Notes under the pieces: generated by a model
The model's input: the letters and a program-made list of their open reading frames with translations, nothing else
The model's database searches: none
Told to the model about the DNA's origin: nothing
Translations under genes and position numbers: made by a program
Origin: Collinsella sp.
GTDB taxonomy: Bacteria; Actinomycetota; Coriobacteriia; Coriobacteriales; Coriobacteriaceae
Assembly (NCBI GenBank): GCA_019414645.1
Contig: DXLP01000035.1
Coordinates: forward strand, 1 to 21,485
DNA: 21,485 nucleotides
Direction: 5' to 3'
Part shown: positions 1-6,915 of the stretch, one piece after another
Numbering within the stretch: the stretch's first letter is position 1
Layout of the letters: every line of letters starts with the position of its first letter

Positions 1-16
1 TAGCGGGTGGTTTAAA

Positions 17-37
17 GCTGGCCGCTGCGCGGCCAGC
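17..37. terminator. GC-rich hairpin at the window edge
   Basis: A perfect 9-bp inverted repeat (17-25 with 29-37) around a 3-base loop. Read on the minus strand it is followed only by TTTAAA, so a terminator is plausible but not convincing. It may be a second terminator behind the tRNA gene or belong to a feature outside the window. Confidence 0.4.
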
Positions 38-53
38 AGACTAAAGTCTTGAA

Positions 54-88
54 TAGAAACGGGCCCTGTCCCATAAGGAACAGAGCCC
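54..88 (-). terminator. Intrinsic terminator of tRNA-Thr
   Basis: A 12-bp stem (61-72 with 77-88, two G.U pairs when read on the minus strand) with a 4-base loop is followed on the minus strand by GTTTCTATT. It lies 10 bp beyond the tRNA 3' end, in the right orientation to end that transcript. Confidence 0.75.
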
Positions 89-98
89 GAAACTCTCA

Positions 99-173
99 TG
101 GAGCCAGTGACAGGAATCGAACCTGCAACCCACTGATTACAAATCAGTTGCGCTACCGTTGCGCCACACTGGC
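99..173 (-). tRNA. tRNA-Thr (anticodon UGU)
   Basis: A full cloverleaf can be drawn on the minus strand. The 7-bp acceptor stem pairs 167-173 with 103-109, and the encoded 3' CCA is at 99-101. The anticodon stem pairs 132-136 with 144-148 around the loop TTTGTAA, which puts anticodon TGT at 139-141. The T-arm contains GGTTCGATTCC. This reads ACA and other Thr codons. The gene stands alone with its own promoter on the right and a terminator on the left. A partial, diverged copy of its anticodon-to-T-arm segment lies about 190 bp upstream, at 328-355. Confidence 0.96.
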
Positions 174-203
174 ACACTTGGCGCTTTCGCGCGAAGCCAA
201 TTA

Positions 204-232
204 AGAATAAAGGAATTGCGGACGAGGCGCAA
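204..232 (-). promoter_or_regulatory. Predicted promoter of tRNA-Thr
   Basis: On the minus strand a TTGCGC -35 box (227-232) and a TATTCT -10 box (204-209) are separated by exactly 17 bp. Transcription would start near 197, about 24 bp before the mature tRNA 5' end. The leader between contains the palindrome TTCGCGCGAA. Prediction from consensus only. Confidence 0.6.
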
Positions 233-257
233 CAAACCCTTTGACCGACCACATCTC

Positions 258-285
258 AAAACTATTCGTCAGAACGAATAGTTTT
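258..285. repeat. AT-rich perfect palindrome, 12-bp arms
   Basis: AAAACTATTCGT (258-269) and ACGAATAGTTTT (274-285) form a perfect 12-bp stem with loop CAGA. The A-run on one side and T-run on the other would suit a two-way terminator, here for the yacP end of the minus-strand cluster, although the stem is poor in GC. The core ACTATTCGT recurs at 307-315 in the next hairpin. Confidence 0.6.
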
Positions 286-292
286 ATCTGTT

Positions 293-322
293 CGCCAAAA
301 CAAAAAACTATTCGTTTTGGCG
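293..322. repeat. Hairpin with a third ACTATTCGT copy in its loop
   Basis: CGCCAAAAC (293-301) and GTTTTGGCG (314-322) form a perfect 9-bp stem. The 12-base loop carries most of the ACTATTCGT motif that makes the arms of the neighbouring palindrome, so two alternative pairings are possible across 258-322. Function unknown; it may be a terminator or an operator cluster. Confidence 0.5.
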
Positions 323-327
323 ACGGT

Positions 328-360
328 AACCCGCAGCCCATTGATTACAAATCAACGGGC
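328..360 (-). pseudogene. Partial tRNA-Thr copy within a hairpin
   Basis: Positions 328-355 match 24 of 28 bases of the tRNA-Thr gene segment 120-147 (T-arm start, variable loop, anticodon stem-loop) in the same orientation. All four differences are transitions. The anticodon loop with TGT is unchanged. The acceptor stem and D-arm are missing, so this is not a working tRNA. The segment lies inside a 12-bp hairpin (334-345 with 351-362, one G.U). It could be a decayed tandem tRNA, an old integration scar, or a hairpin that now ends transcription after yacP. Confidence 0.6.
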
Positions 361-396
361 TGGCCAATTGGGAAACGGATCTCTATGGACAATCCC

Positions 397-1074
397 CTAC
401 CTCCCGCGAAGGGCCTTGAGCTTGGCCAGGGCATCGGGGCTCAAGCGGCTGCCCAGGGTCATCTTGATCTGCGGAGCTTCCTCTGCCTCGTGAACGTCGT
501 TATCGATCTGTTTGATCTCGTCCACCAGCATGCGGCTCGAGATGCGCGTAACGCCCTTGCCCATGACGACGGCCTGGATCGTGCCGTCACTCGACACCAC
601 GGAGCACGCGCGGCCTTCCTCGCGCGCCTCGATGCAGAGCTTCTGCACCACGGTATCGGCCGATACGCCCGTCGGCGAAAACTCGATACGCACGCCACGG
701 GCCGGCAGGTTGGGGCGCTCGCTGGAGATATTGCCCGCACCGTCAAACACGATTACGGCCTCGTAGCGGCCCTGGGCAAACGCGGCAACGTCGTTGATGA
801 GGGCGGTGCGCGCCATATCGTGAACGTCGCTGGAGTATGGATCGTCGGAATGGTCGTAGACGAGCTTTTCGTAGCGCGGCGTGCAGTGGATCACGTTGTA
901 ACCGTCGACCACCAGCAGCTCGGGCTTGTTGGAGTGCACCGTCGAGACTGGGTCGGCGATAGCCTGCGCAAACGCATTGCCGCCCACGCCATAGGTCGCA
1001 GCCGAAACAATCGGCTTGGCCGAGCCCTCGCCAAAGCGCTTGGCCTTGGACTTGGCGCGGTTCTTCTTGGACAT
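397..1074 (-). CDS. yacP: YacP/Rae1-like NYN-domain ribonuclease
   Basis: A 225-residue protein of the NYN (PIN-like) family typified by Bacillus YacP/Rae1, an endonuclease that cuts mRNA on the ribosome. The nuclease core starts at about residue 53 with LLVVDGYNVIH (Asp57, Asn60). It continues with VFDG (Asp111), an acidic Asp140, and a conserved SSDG (161-164) before a C-terminal helix. About 50 basic residues precede the core, making it longer than the roughly 170-residue Bacillus protein; such a tail could bind RNA (inference). The ATG starts 3 bp after the rlmB stop, with GGAGGAG inside the rlmB end as ribosome-binding site, so the two are translated as a pair. In Bacillus yacP also follows rlmB. 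The family call is firm; the exact target is not known from sequence. Confidence 0.88.
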   Translation of the reverse strand: MSKKNRAKSKAKRFGEGSAKPIVSAATYGVGGNAFAQAIADPVSTVHSNKPELLVVDGYNVIHCTPRYEKLVYDHSDDPYSSDVHDMARTALINDVAAFAQGRYEAVIVFDGAGNISSERPNLPARGVRIEFSPTGVSADTVVQKLCIEAREEGRACSVVSSDGTIQAVVMGKGVTRISSRMLVDEIKQIDNDVHEAEEAPQIKMTLGSRLSPDALAKLKALRGR

Positions 1075-1077
1075 GTG

Positions 1078-1992
1078 CTACTCCTCCCCCATGAGCTCGC
1101 CGGCGTTGCGACGCAGCCACTCAAAGCACAGCGCCGTGGTCGCCTGGGCAACATTGAGGCTCTCGGTCATGCCGCGCTGGGGAAGCTTGGTCAAAAAGTC
1201 GCATTTCTCGAGCACCAGGCGCGAGATGCCGTCGCCCTCGGAACCCATGACAAGCGCCACGCGGCCCTCGAAGGGAGCATCCCAGCAACTGCCCTCGGCG
1301 TGCTCGGAGGCACCGCCCACCCAAAAGCCAGCGGCCTTGAGGTCATCGAGCGCACGGGCGATATTGGGAACCTGAGCGATGGGCAGATGCATGACGGCGC
1401 CGGCAGAAGTCTTGTAGCTGCCGACGGTCACACCGGCGGCGCGCTTGTTGGCGACGACGACGCCCGCCGCGCCCACGACCTCGGCGGAGCGCGCGATCGC
1501 ACCAAAGTTGCCATCGTCGGTCACATGGTCGAGCACGACGACAAGCGCAGGTCCGTCACCCGCGCGGTCGAGAATATCGGCGACATCGGCATAGGGGAAG
1601 TTGCCAACCTCGAGCGCAATGCCCTGGTGAGCGCCATGGCTCGACAGTGCATCGAGCTGCGCGCGCGGCACATACTTAATGCGGACGCCTGCAGCGTTGA
1701 GGTCGTCGACCAGGCGCGACAAGGCGGCATCGCGCTCCCCGCCCTCGGCAATAAGCGCGCACTTGATGGGAAAACCAGTGCGTAGCGCCTCGGCAGCAGC
1801 ACGGCGACCTTCGATAAACTCGCCCTTGGGAGCCTGAACGTTGTCGCGGTTGCGATCTCGCTGCGGACGTGCTGCCTGGGAGCGCTCGCGCTGGCCCTTG
1901 GAAGTGGCAGCGCGATCGTTGCGGCGAATCGGACGCGAGCCAGAAGCAGCCTGCTTGCCTCCACGCGATGCGCGCTTGCGATTGTCGGCCAT
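1078..1992 (-). CDS. rlmB: 23S rRNA (guanosine-2'-O-)-methyltransferase RlmB
   Basis: A SpoU/TrmH-family (SPOUT, trefoil-knot) methyltransferase of 304 residues. RlmB methylates the ribose of a conserved G in the peptidyl-transferase region of 23S rRNA (G2251 in E. coli numbering) using SAM. After a basic, low-complexity tail of about 60 residues comes the substrate-binding domain (EGRRAAAEAL) and then the three SpoU motifs: LDHVTDDGNFGAIARSAE, ALVMGSEGDGIS, and SLNVAQATTAL near the C terminus. The ATG has AAGGAGG 8 bp upstream. A terminator and a long palindrome separate it from cysS, so it may have its own promoter there. It is followed 3 bp later by yacP, as in Bacillus. Confidence 0.93.
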   Translation of the reverse strand: MADNRKRASRGGKQAASGSRPIRRNDRAATSKGQRERSQAARPQRDRNRDNVQAPKGEFIEGRRAAAEALRTGFPIKCALIAEGGERDAALSRLVDDLNAAGVRIKYVPRAQLDALSSHGAHQGIALEVGNFPYADVADILDRAGDGPALVVVLDHVTDDGNFGAIARSAEVVGAAGVVVANKRAAGVTVGSYKTSAGAVMHLPIAQVPNIARALDDLKAAGFWVGGASEHAEGSCWDAPFEGRVALVMGSEGDGISRLVLEKCDFLTKLPQRGMTESLNVAQATTALCFEWLRRNAGELMGEE

Positions 1993-2025
1993 AAAGCGGC
2001 CTCCTTTAAATAATTTTCAAACAGG

Positions 2026-2066
2026 ACAAAAGAAGCGACCGCTTAAGACGAATAGCTCAAGCGGTC
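2026..2066 (-). terminator. Intrinsic terminator after cysS
   Basis: GACCGCTT (2037-2044) pairs with AAGCGGTC (2059-2066). On the minus strand the stem is followed by GCTTCTTTTG. It should reduce read-through from cysS into rlmB, splitting the cluster into two parts. The loop contains ACGAATAG, echoing the motif at 258-315. Confidence 0.65.
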
Positions 2067-2071
2067 GGTAC

Positions 2072-2171
2072 GGGTTTTCCAAGTGCCCGAGATTGCCGTG
2101 AAAGAGGAGCGACGCGTACTTGAGTACGCGAGCGACGGTTTGAACGGCAAGGTCGGGTGCTTGGGAAACCC
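2072..2171. repeat. 100-bp imperfect palindrome between cysS and rlmB
   Basis: The outer arms 2072-2099 and 2144-2171 are 28 bp each and complementary at 23 positions, running from GGGTTT to TTGCCGT. Inside them, CGCGTACT (2113-2120) and AGTACGCG (2123-2130) form a perfect 8-bp inner hairpin with a 2-base loop. The whole element would fold into a long rod with a structured tip. It starts 8 bp from the cysS stop and lies on the cysS side of the 2026-2066 terminator. No reading frame fits it. It may be an intergenic repeat family, an RNA-processing site or a leader; I cannot tell which. Confidence 0.7.
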
Positions 2172-2178
2172 GCGGGGA

Positions 2179-3645
2179 TTAGAGAGATTTGATACGAGTG
2201 CCCGCGGCAGTATCCTCGATCGTCAGGCCCAGGTCCTTGAGCTGGTCGCGGATGGCGTCGGCCAGATCCCAGTTCTTGGCGGCGCGGGCCTCGGCGCGGG
2301 CCTCGAGAATCTCGGCAGCGGCCTCGTCCACGTCGTCACCCGTGTAGGCAACCAAACCGGCGGCAACGCCTAGCAGACCCAGCGGCAGCTCGACCTTGGG
2401 CTCGGGAAGCTCGACGCCAAGCGTATCGAGCAGCTCGGCCAGCGTGTCGGCGGCGGCAAGCGCGGCGGCCTTGTCGGCAGCGTCGCCCGCCTGCTCCAGG
2501 TACTGGTTGCACTCGGTCACAAAGCCAAAGACGGCACCCATGGCACCAGCGGTGTTAAAGTCGTCGTCCATGCACTCCTTAAAGGCAGCACGAGTCTCGG
2601 CGGCCTTGGCGGCAAACGCCTCGGCGGCAGCCGCATCGGCGTCGGCCGTCGCATGGTTCGCGGCCCAGCGCAGGTTCTCGACCGTACCGGCGATACGCGT
2701 GAGCGAGTTCTCGGCACCCTCCAGGCGCTCCCAAGAAAAGTCGAGCGGCGAGCGATAGCTCGTCTGCAGCATCAGCAGGCGCAGGGCGGCAGCGGAGTGC
2801 TGCTCGAGGACCTCGGCCAGCGTAAAGAAGTTGCCGAGCGACTTGGACATCTTCTCGCCGTCTACCAGCAGCATGCCCGTGTGCATCCAGGTGTTGGAGA
2901 AGCCCTGGTGCCAGGCGCAGGTGGCCTGGGCGCACTCGTTCTCATGATGCGGGAAGGCAAGGTCGGAGCCGCCGCCGTGGATGTCGATCGGAGTGCCCAG
3001 GTAGCGATGCACCATGGCGGCGCACTCGGTGTGCCAACCGGGACGGCCCTCGCCCCAGGGGCTCGGCCAGCTGGGCTCGCCGGGCTTGGCGGCCTTCCAC
3101 AGGGCAAAGTCGAGCGGGTCGTTCTTGTCCTCGTTCTCCTCGATGCGCGCGCCAACCATAAGGTCGTCGATGTTACGGCCCGAGACCTGACCATAGTTGG
3201 GATCGCTGCGCACGGCAAAGTACACATCGCCGTTATCGGCTGCGTAAGCGTGGCCCTGCTCGATAAGCGTCTTGATCATGGCGATCATGGGGCCGATTTC
3301 CTTGGTGGCGCGGGGACGCACATCGGGATCGAGCACGTTGGCGGCGCGCATGACGCCGATGAACTTGTCGGAGAACTCCGTCGCGACCTCGGCAGCCGTA
3401 CGGCCCTGCTCGTTGGCGCGCTTGATGATCTTGTCATCGACATCGGTGAGGTTCTGGGCGAACGTGACCTCGTAGCCGCTCGCGATGAGCCAGCGTCGAA
3501 TCACATCGAAGCTGATGAACGTGCGGGCATTGCCGATGTGGATGTTGTCGTAGACCGTGGGGCCGCACACGTACATGCGGACCTTGCCGGACTCGATGGG
3601 CTGGAACTCTTCCTTTTTATGGGTAGCGCTGTTGTAGATACGCAT
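2179..3645 (-). CDS. cysS: Cysteinyl-tRNA synthetase
   Basis: Class I aminoacyl-tRNA synthetase of 488 residues that charges tRNA-Cys. The ATP site motifs are HIGN at 36-39 (after CGPTVYDN) and KMSKS at 265-269. The zinc site that selects cysteine is complete: Cys27, Cys208, His233 and Glu237, each one lower than in the E. coli enzyme. The C-terminal half holds the DALR-type helical domain, ending in the usual EARAEARAAKNWDLADAIR segment. The ATG lies 3 bp after the ispF stop, with AAGGAG inside the ispF end as ribosome-binding site, so it is translated with ispF. In Bacillus gltX and cysE lie between ispF and cysS; here they are absent. No mini-III RNase gene follows. Confidence 0.97.
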   Translation of the reverse strand: MRIYNSATHKKEEFQPIESGKVRMYVCGPTVYDNIHIGNARTFISFDVIRRWLIASGYEVTFAQNLTDVDDKIIKRANEQGRTAAEVATEFSDKFIGVMRAANVLDPDVRPRATKEIGPMIAMIKTLIEQGHAYAADNGDVYFAVRSDPNYGQVSGRNIDDLMVGARIEENEDKNDPLDFALWKAAKPGEPSWPSPWGEGRPGWHTECAAMVHRYLGTPIDIHGGGSDLAFPHHENECAQATCAWHQGFSNTWMHTGMLLVDGEKMSKSLGNFFTLAEVLEQHSAAALRLLMLQTSYRSPLDFSWERLEGAENSLTRIAGTVENLRWAANHATADADAAAAEAFAAKAAETRAAFKECMDDDFNTAGAMGAVFGFVTECNQYLEQAGDAADKAAALAAADTLAELLDTLGVELPEPKVELPLGLLGVAAGLVAYTGDDVDEAAAEILEARAEARAAKNWDLADAIRDQLKDLGLTIEDTAAGTRIKSL

Positions 3646-3648
3646 TCG

Positions 3649-4143
3649 TTACTCCTTAACGGTTTTCTGTAGCAGGCAGACGGCCCAGGCGCCGATTCCC
3701 TCGCCCTGGCCTTCCCAACCGAGCTTTTCGGTCGTAGTGGCGGCGACGCCTACATTTTCGACGTCAACGCCCAGGGCATGGGCAAGGTTGGCGCGCATGG
3801 CATCGCGGTGCGGGGTGATCTTGGGTTGCTGGCAGGCAATGGTGCAATCGGCATCGACAAACTCAAAGCCCAGCTCGCGCGCATAGTCCATCACGCGAGC
3901 GAGCAGCACCATCGAATCGGCACCCTCGTAGGCGGGATCGGTGTCGGGGAATAGCTTGCCGATGTCTCCCCCGCGGCAGGCGCCCAGAATGGCGTCGGCC
4001 AAGGCGTGCGCGAGCACATCGGCATCCGAGTGGCCCAGCAGGCCGCGCTCGTAGGGAATGTCGACCCCGCCGATGATACATCGACGCCCCTCCACCAAAC
4101 GGTGGACGTCGTAGCCGTGGCCAATGCGCAGGTTACTGAACAT
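3649..4143 (-). CDS. ispF: 2-C-methyl-D-erythritol 2,4-cyclodiphosphate synthase
   Basis: A 164-residue MEP-pathway enzyme that cyclises CDP-methylerythritol 2-phosphate, releasing CMP. It begins with the family signature GHGYDVHR. The metal ligands are Asp12, His14 and His46, four higher than in E. coli IspF. The substrate loop (DIGKLFPDTDP) and the CMP-site TTTEKLG are intact. It overlaps the end of ispD by 11 bp (4133-4143), so translation is probably coupled; IspD makes the precursor of its substrate. The family works as a trimer. The neighbouring kinase step (IspE) is not encoded in this window. Confidence 0.97.
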   Translation of the reverse strand: MFSNLRIGHGYDVHRLVEGRRCIIGGVDIPYERGLLGHSDADVLAHALADAILGACRGGDIGKLFPDTDPAYEGADSMVLLARVMDYARELGFEFVDADCTIACQQPKITPHRDAMRANLAHALGVDVENVGVAATTTEKLGWEGQGEGIGAWAVCLLQKTVKE

Positions 4144-4861
4144 GGAGAAGGTCCTCTCCCTCGGCCATGCGACCGAGTAGAATCGCGGTTACGGGACGCA
4201 GATCCTCGGGCACCGTCACCTTAAGGTTATCGCGCGGGCTCTGGACACAGCGGACGCGCCCACCCATGCGCTCGACCAGCGATGAATCGTCGGTACCGAT
4301 AAAGCCCTCGGCAATCGCCGCGGCATGGGCACGCTTCATCGCGTCGACGCTAAAGATCTGCGGCGTCTGCGCGGCCCAATAGAGCTCGCGCGGCGGCGTC
4401 TCGACGATATTATCGCCGTCGACGATCTTGAGCGTGTCGATCGCGGGCTGACCGCACACGACACCGTCGAGCGAGCGGTCGCCCATGAGCACGTCGATAG
4501 CGTGGTCGATGGCCTCGGTCGTAATGAGCGGACGAGCGCCATCGTGGATGGCGACATATTCAAAGCCCGCCGGAGCCGCATGCACGCCGGCACGGGTGGA
4601 ATCCTGGCGGGTCGCGCCGGCATCGGCAAAGCTGATGGGCGTGTCATAGTCAAACGGGTCGATGGCCAGGCGGCGCATCTCGGCACGGCGCTCGGCAGGG
4701 CACACCACCACGATGTGGCCGACCTTGTCGCTACGATCGAACACGCGGATGGACCAGCTCATGAGCGGACGGCCCGCCACGTTAACAAGCTGCTTGCCGC
4801 CGGGATTTCCAAAGCGCTGGCCGCTGCCACCGGCAACGACCACGGCGCATACGGGCGCCAT
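4133..4861 (-). CDS. ispD: 2-C-methyl-D-erythritol 4-phosphate cytidylyltransferase
   Basis: A 242-residue MEP-pathway nucleotidyltransferase that joins CTP and methylerythritol phosphate to give CDP-methylerythritol. The CTP-binding loop AGGSGQRFG with Lys23 is at the N terminus, followed by HDGARP (106-111), TPQ (166-168) and DNLKVTVPED with Lys214. All key residues are present. Its ATG shares one base with the disA stop (TAATG), and its end overlaps ispF, so the three genes form one translational unit. In Bacillus yacL lies between disA and ispD; it is missing here, so a DNA-integrity/c-di-AMP gene and an isoprenoid gene are directly joined. Confidence 0.96.
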   Translation of the reverse strand: MAPVCAVVVAGGSGQRFGNPGGKQLVNVAGRPLMSWSIRVFDRSDKVGHIVVVCPAERRAEMRRLAIDPFDYDTPISFADAGATRQDSTRAGVHAAPAGFEYVAIHDGARPLITTEAIDHAIDVLMGDRSLDGVVCGQPAIDTLKIVDGDNIVETPPRELYWAAQTPQIFSVDAMKRAHAAAIAEGFIGTDDSSLVERMGGRVRCVQSPRDNLKVTVPEDLRPVTAILLGRMAEGEDLLHVQ

Positions 4862-5928
4862 TATGCGTTCCCCTGTTTGGTGCCCTTCATGCGGTACAGC
4901 GAGTCCGCAAGAATGGCAGGGTTGTTAACGCCAAAGTCGCCCAGGCGCTCCGGATCCTCGCTGATGTCGTCCATGAGCTCCTGCAGCGAGCCGTACTCGT
5001 CGACGATCTTCTCGGCCACGCCGTCGCGCACGACGGACACGCGCGAAAGCGTGCGCAGGCCCAGCGGCGTCATGACGGAGTCCTCGTCCAGGTCGTCATA
5101 GCCCAGAACTGCCGCCACGTGTTGCGGGTCGGACAGGTCCTTAGGCGTCATGCGGCTAAGCTCGGCGCGGATCTTCTCGGCATTAGCCTCGGAAGAATCA
5201 CTTGCGTAGTCGCGAATCATCAGGTCGTACTCGGTATCCATACTGGAGCCGGCGAGCTGCTCGAGCTGCATCTGCACGAGCTTGCCCTGGTTGCCCAGCT
5301 TGACAATGCAATCCTTAAGCTCGGTCTTTGCCTGCTGCATGATCTCGAAGCTCGAGAAAATACCGGTAATGTCGGCGAGCGTAACGTAGTCGTCGAGCTC
5401 GAGGGCCGTCAGGCGCAGCAGGGAGCGATCGAGCGACTGACGGGTAGTCTGGAGCGTGGCGACGAGCTGGTTGACCGAGCTCATGATGGTAGTGACGGGC
5501 TGGATCTCGTAGCTCTTGCCGTGAACGTACACGTTGACGACGGCACGACGAGCCGAGACCGAGATCACGATGGCATCGGTGAGCACCGACATGCGAGCGG
5601 CAGTACGGTGACGCATGCCCGTCTCACTCGTGGCGAGCGAGGGATCGGGATTGAGGTGGAAGTTGGCGCGCAGGATCTGGGTGAGGTCGCCATCGATGAC
5701 GATGGCGCCGTCCATCTTGGAAAGCTCGAACAGGCGGTTCGAGGTAAACGAAATGTTGAGCGGGAAGCCGTCGTTACCGGCAGCGAGCACGTTTTCGGTG
5801 TCGCCGACGCAGATAAGGGCGCCCAGGTGACCGGCGATGATCATGTCGAGGGCGGTGCGGATCGGCTGACCAGGTGCCGTCAGGCGGATGGCCTGTTCCA
5901 TACGCTTTTGCAGCTCGTTCTTATCCAA
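4861..5928 (-). CDS. disA: DNA integrity scanning diadenylate cyclase DisA
   Basis: A 355-residue c-di-AMP synthase that makes the messenger from two ATP and, in other bacteria, scans DNA and stalls at branched structures. The N-terminal DAC domain has both catalytic motifs, DGA (73-75) and RHR (106-108). A helical linker follows, then a C-terminal helix-hairpin-helix DNA-binding domain ending with LGDFGVNNPAILADSLYRM. The start codon is TTG (5926-5928); GGGAG lies 7 bp upstream, and the nearby ATG at 5931-5933 is out of frame. It is the first gene of the minus-strand cluster and is divergent from mntP. radA, its usual partner in Bacillus, is not in the window. Confidence 0.96.
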   Translation of the reverse strand: MDKNELQKRMEQAIRLTAPGQPIRTALDMIIAGHLGALICVGDTENVLAAGNDGFPLNISFTSNRLFELSKMDGAIVIDGDLTQILRANFHLNPDPSLATSETGMRHRTAARMSVLTDAIVISVSARRAVVNVYVHGKSYEIQPVTTIMSSVNQLVATLQTTRQSLDRSLLRLTALELDDYVTLADITGIFSSFEIMQQAKTELKDCIVKLGNQGKLVQMQLEQLAGSSMDTEYDLMIRDYASDSSEANAEKIRAELSRMTPKDLSDPQHVAAVLGYDDLDEDSVMTPLGLRTLSRVSVVRDGVAEKIVDEYGSLQELMDDISEDPERLGDFGVNNPAILADSLYRMKGTKQGNA

Positions 5929-5996
5929 GGCATCGCTCCCATCGTATACGCTCCATAAACGCTAAATAGTTTCTCACGGTTTGTCCCTGCGGCGCC

Positions 5997-6083
5997 TGCG
6001 AAATCCGATGCTTACAGAATGAGCGAACACAGCTGAGAGCCCAACCCAAATCAGCTGTTCATGTGGTAGCATCGGGATTCGCA
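5997..6083. repeat. Nested inverted repeat between disA and mntP
   Basis: Outer arms 5997-6015 and 6066-6083 pair with two mismatches and one bulge (TGCGAA, CCGATGCT and AC shared). Inner arms 6029-6036 (ACAGCTGA) and 6051-6058 (TCAGCTGT) are perfect. The element lies between the two divergent genes and its right arm ends 3 bp before the riboswitch P1 stem. The right arm also contains TGTGGTAGCAT, a possible extended -10 for mntP (TAGCAT at 6067-6072). It could act as a shared operator, a cruciform, or a small mobile repeat that carries the promoter. Confidence 0.6.
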
Positions 6084-6086
6084 TAA

Positions 6087-6221
6087 ATGAGGGAGTAGTC
6101 GCGTGATCGGGTTCGCCTCCGGTGGCGCGGCAAGTCAACACACTGGCCGATGCGGCCTGGCTTGCCTTAATGAACGAGACTCGTGGCTGTGCGCGCAACG
6201 CGTACGCCACGGGTCTTTTTT
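6087..6221 (+). promoter_or_regulatory. yybP-ykoY Mn2+ riboswitch with terminator platform
   Basis: The leader has the two conserved loops of the yybP-ykoY (Mn2+) aptamer: GGGAGTAG (6091-6098) and AACGAGAC (6173-6180). They are closed by P1, ATGAG (6087-6091) with CTCGT (6180-6184). The 3' P1 strand is also the 5' arm of a terminator: GACTCGTGGC (6178-6187) with GCCACGGGTC (6206-6215), then six T (6216-6221). If Mn2+ stabilises P1, the terminator cannot form and mntP is expressed, an ON switch. This matches the known riboswitch upstream of E. coli mntP. Not tested by covariance model. Confidence 0.88.
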
Positions 6222-6274
6222 GTTACTCCCCCAAGAGGTACACGCGGGCCCGCCCGCAGAGAGGGAGCCAGACT

Positions 6275-6853
6275 ATGGGACTCGCAGAGCTTGTGTTGCT
6301 CGCTATCGGCCTTTCTATGGACGCTTTTGCCGTATCCATCTGCAAGGGCCTTGGCATGAAGAAGATCAACCTTAAAGTTGCCGTGGTGCTCGGCTTGTTC
6401 TTTGGCGGCTTTCAGGCCGGCATGCCCGTAATCGGATGGGCGCTCGGCAGTCAATTCATGGGCATCATCGGACCCATCGACCATTGGATCGCCTTTATCC
6501 TGCTCGCCTTTATCGGCGGCAAAATGTTGTGGGAGGCCTTTACCGAAGACGAGGATGAAGGCGACGGCAAGGATGCCGAAAAGATTGACCTGGGCGAGTA
6601 CCTGATCCTCGCCATCGCCACCTCGATTGACGCCCTGGCCGTGGGCATCTCGTTCGCCGCGCTTTCCGTCGACATCGTTCCCGCCGTGTCGCTCATAGGC
6701 ATCACGACCTTCATCTTCTCCGTTGCCGGCGTGGCGATTGGCCGCATCTTTGGCGCGCGCTACGAAAAGCCCGCCACCATCGTGGGCGGCGTTGTGCTCA
6801 TCCTCATCGGCCTCAAGATTTTGCTGGAGCACCTAGGGATTTTAGTGCTGTAA
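6275..6853 (+). CDS. mntP: Manganese efflux pump MntP
   Basis: A 192-residue inner-membrane Mn2+ exporter with six predicted membrane helices in two similar halves. Each half has the family motif: SMDAFAVS with Asp16 and SIDALAVG with Asp119, corresponding to the Asp residues essential in E. coli MntP (16 and 118). A short acidic cytoplasmic loop (EDEDEGDGKDAE, about 91-102) joins the halves. The true start is the ATG at 6275, after GAGGGAG (6261-6267). An in-frame upstream ATG at 6122 would run through the riboswitch and is rejected. Expression is probably switched on by Mn2+ through the leader. A strong terminator follows. Confidence 0.95.
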   Translation: MGLAELVLLAIGLSMDAFAVSICKGLGMKKINLKVAVVLGLFFGGFQAGMPVIGWALGSQFMGIIGPIDHWIAFILLAFIGGKMLWEAFTEDEDEGDGKDAEKIDLGEYLILAIATSIDALAVGISFAALSVDIVPAVSLIGITTFIFSVAGVAIGRIFGARYEKPATIVGGVVLILIGLKILLEHLGILVL

Positions 6854-6881
6854 AACACCCTTCAAAACTAAACGTCCGTAT

Positions 6882-6915
6882 AAGGCCTCATGCAGAGTTT
6901 TGCATGAGGCCTTTT
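6882..6915 (+). terminator. Intrinsic terminator of mntP
   Basis: A perfect 13-bp stem, AAGGCCTCATGCA (6882-6894) with TGCATGAGGCCTT (6901-6913), loop GAGTTT, then TT. Its tip is also the first of three hipBA operator-like sites, so DNA-binding protein and RNA hairpin use the same bases. Confidence 0.85.

Noticed and set aside
241..1785. 514-codon plus-strand open frame over yacP and rlmB
   Set aside because: It is antisense to two well-supported genes, starts inside the repeat region and has no family sequence; long antisense frames are expected in GC-rich genes.
6122..6274. N-terminal extension of MntP
   Set aside because: It would translate the Mn2+ riboswitch and terminator; MntP proteins start at MGLAELVLL-like sequence, and GAGGGAG precedes the 6275 ATG.
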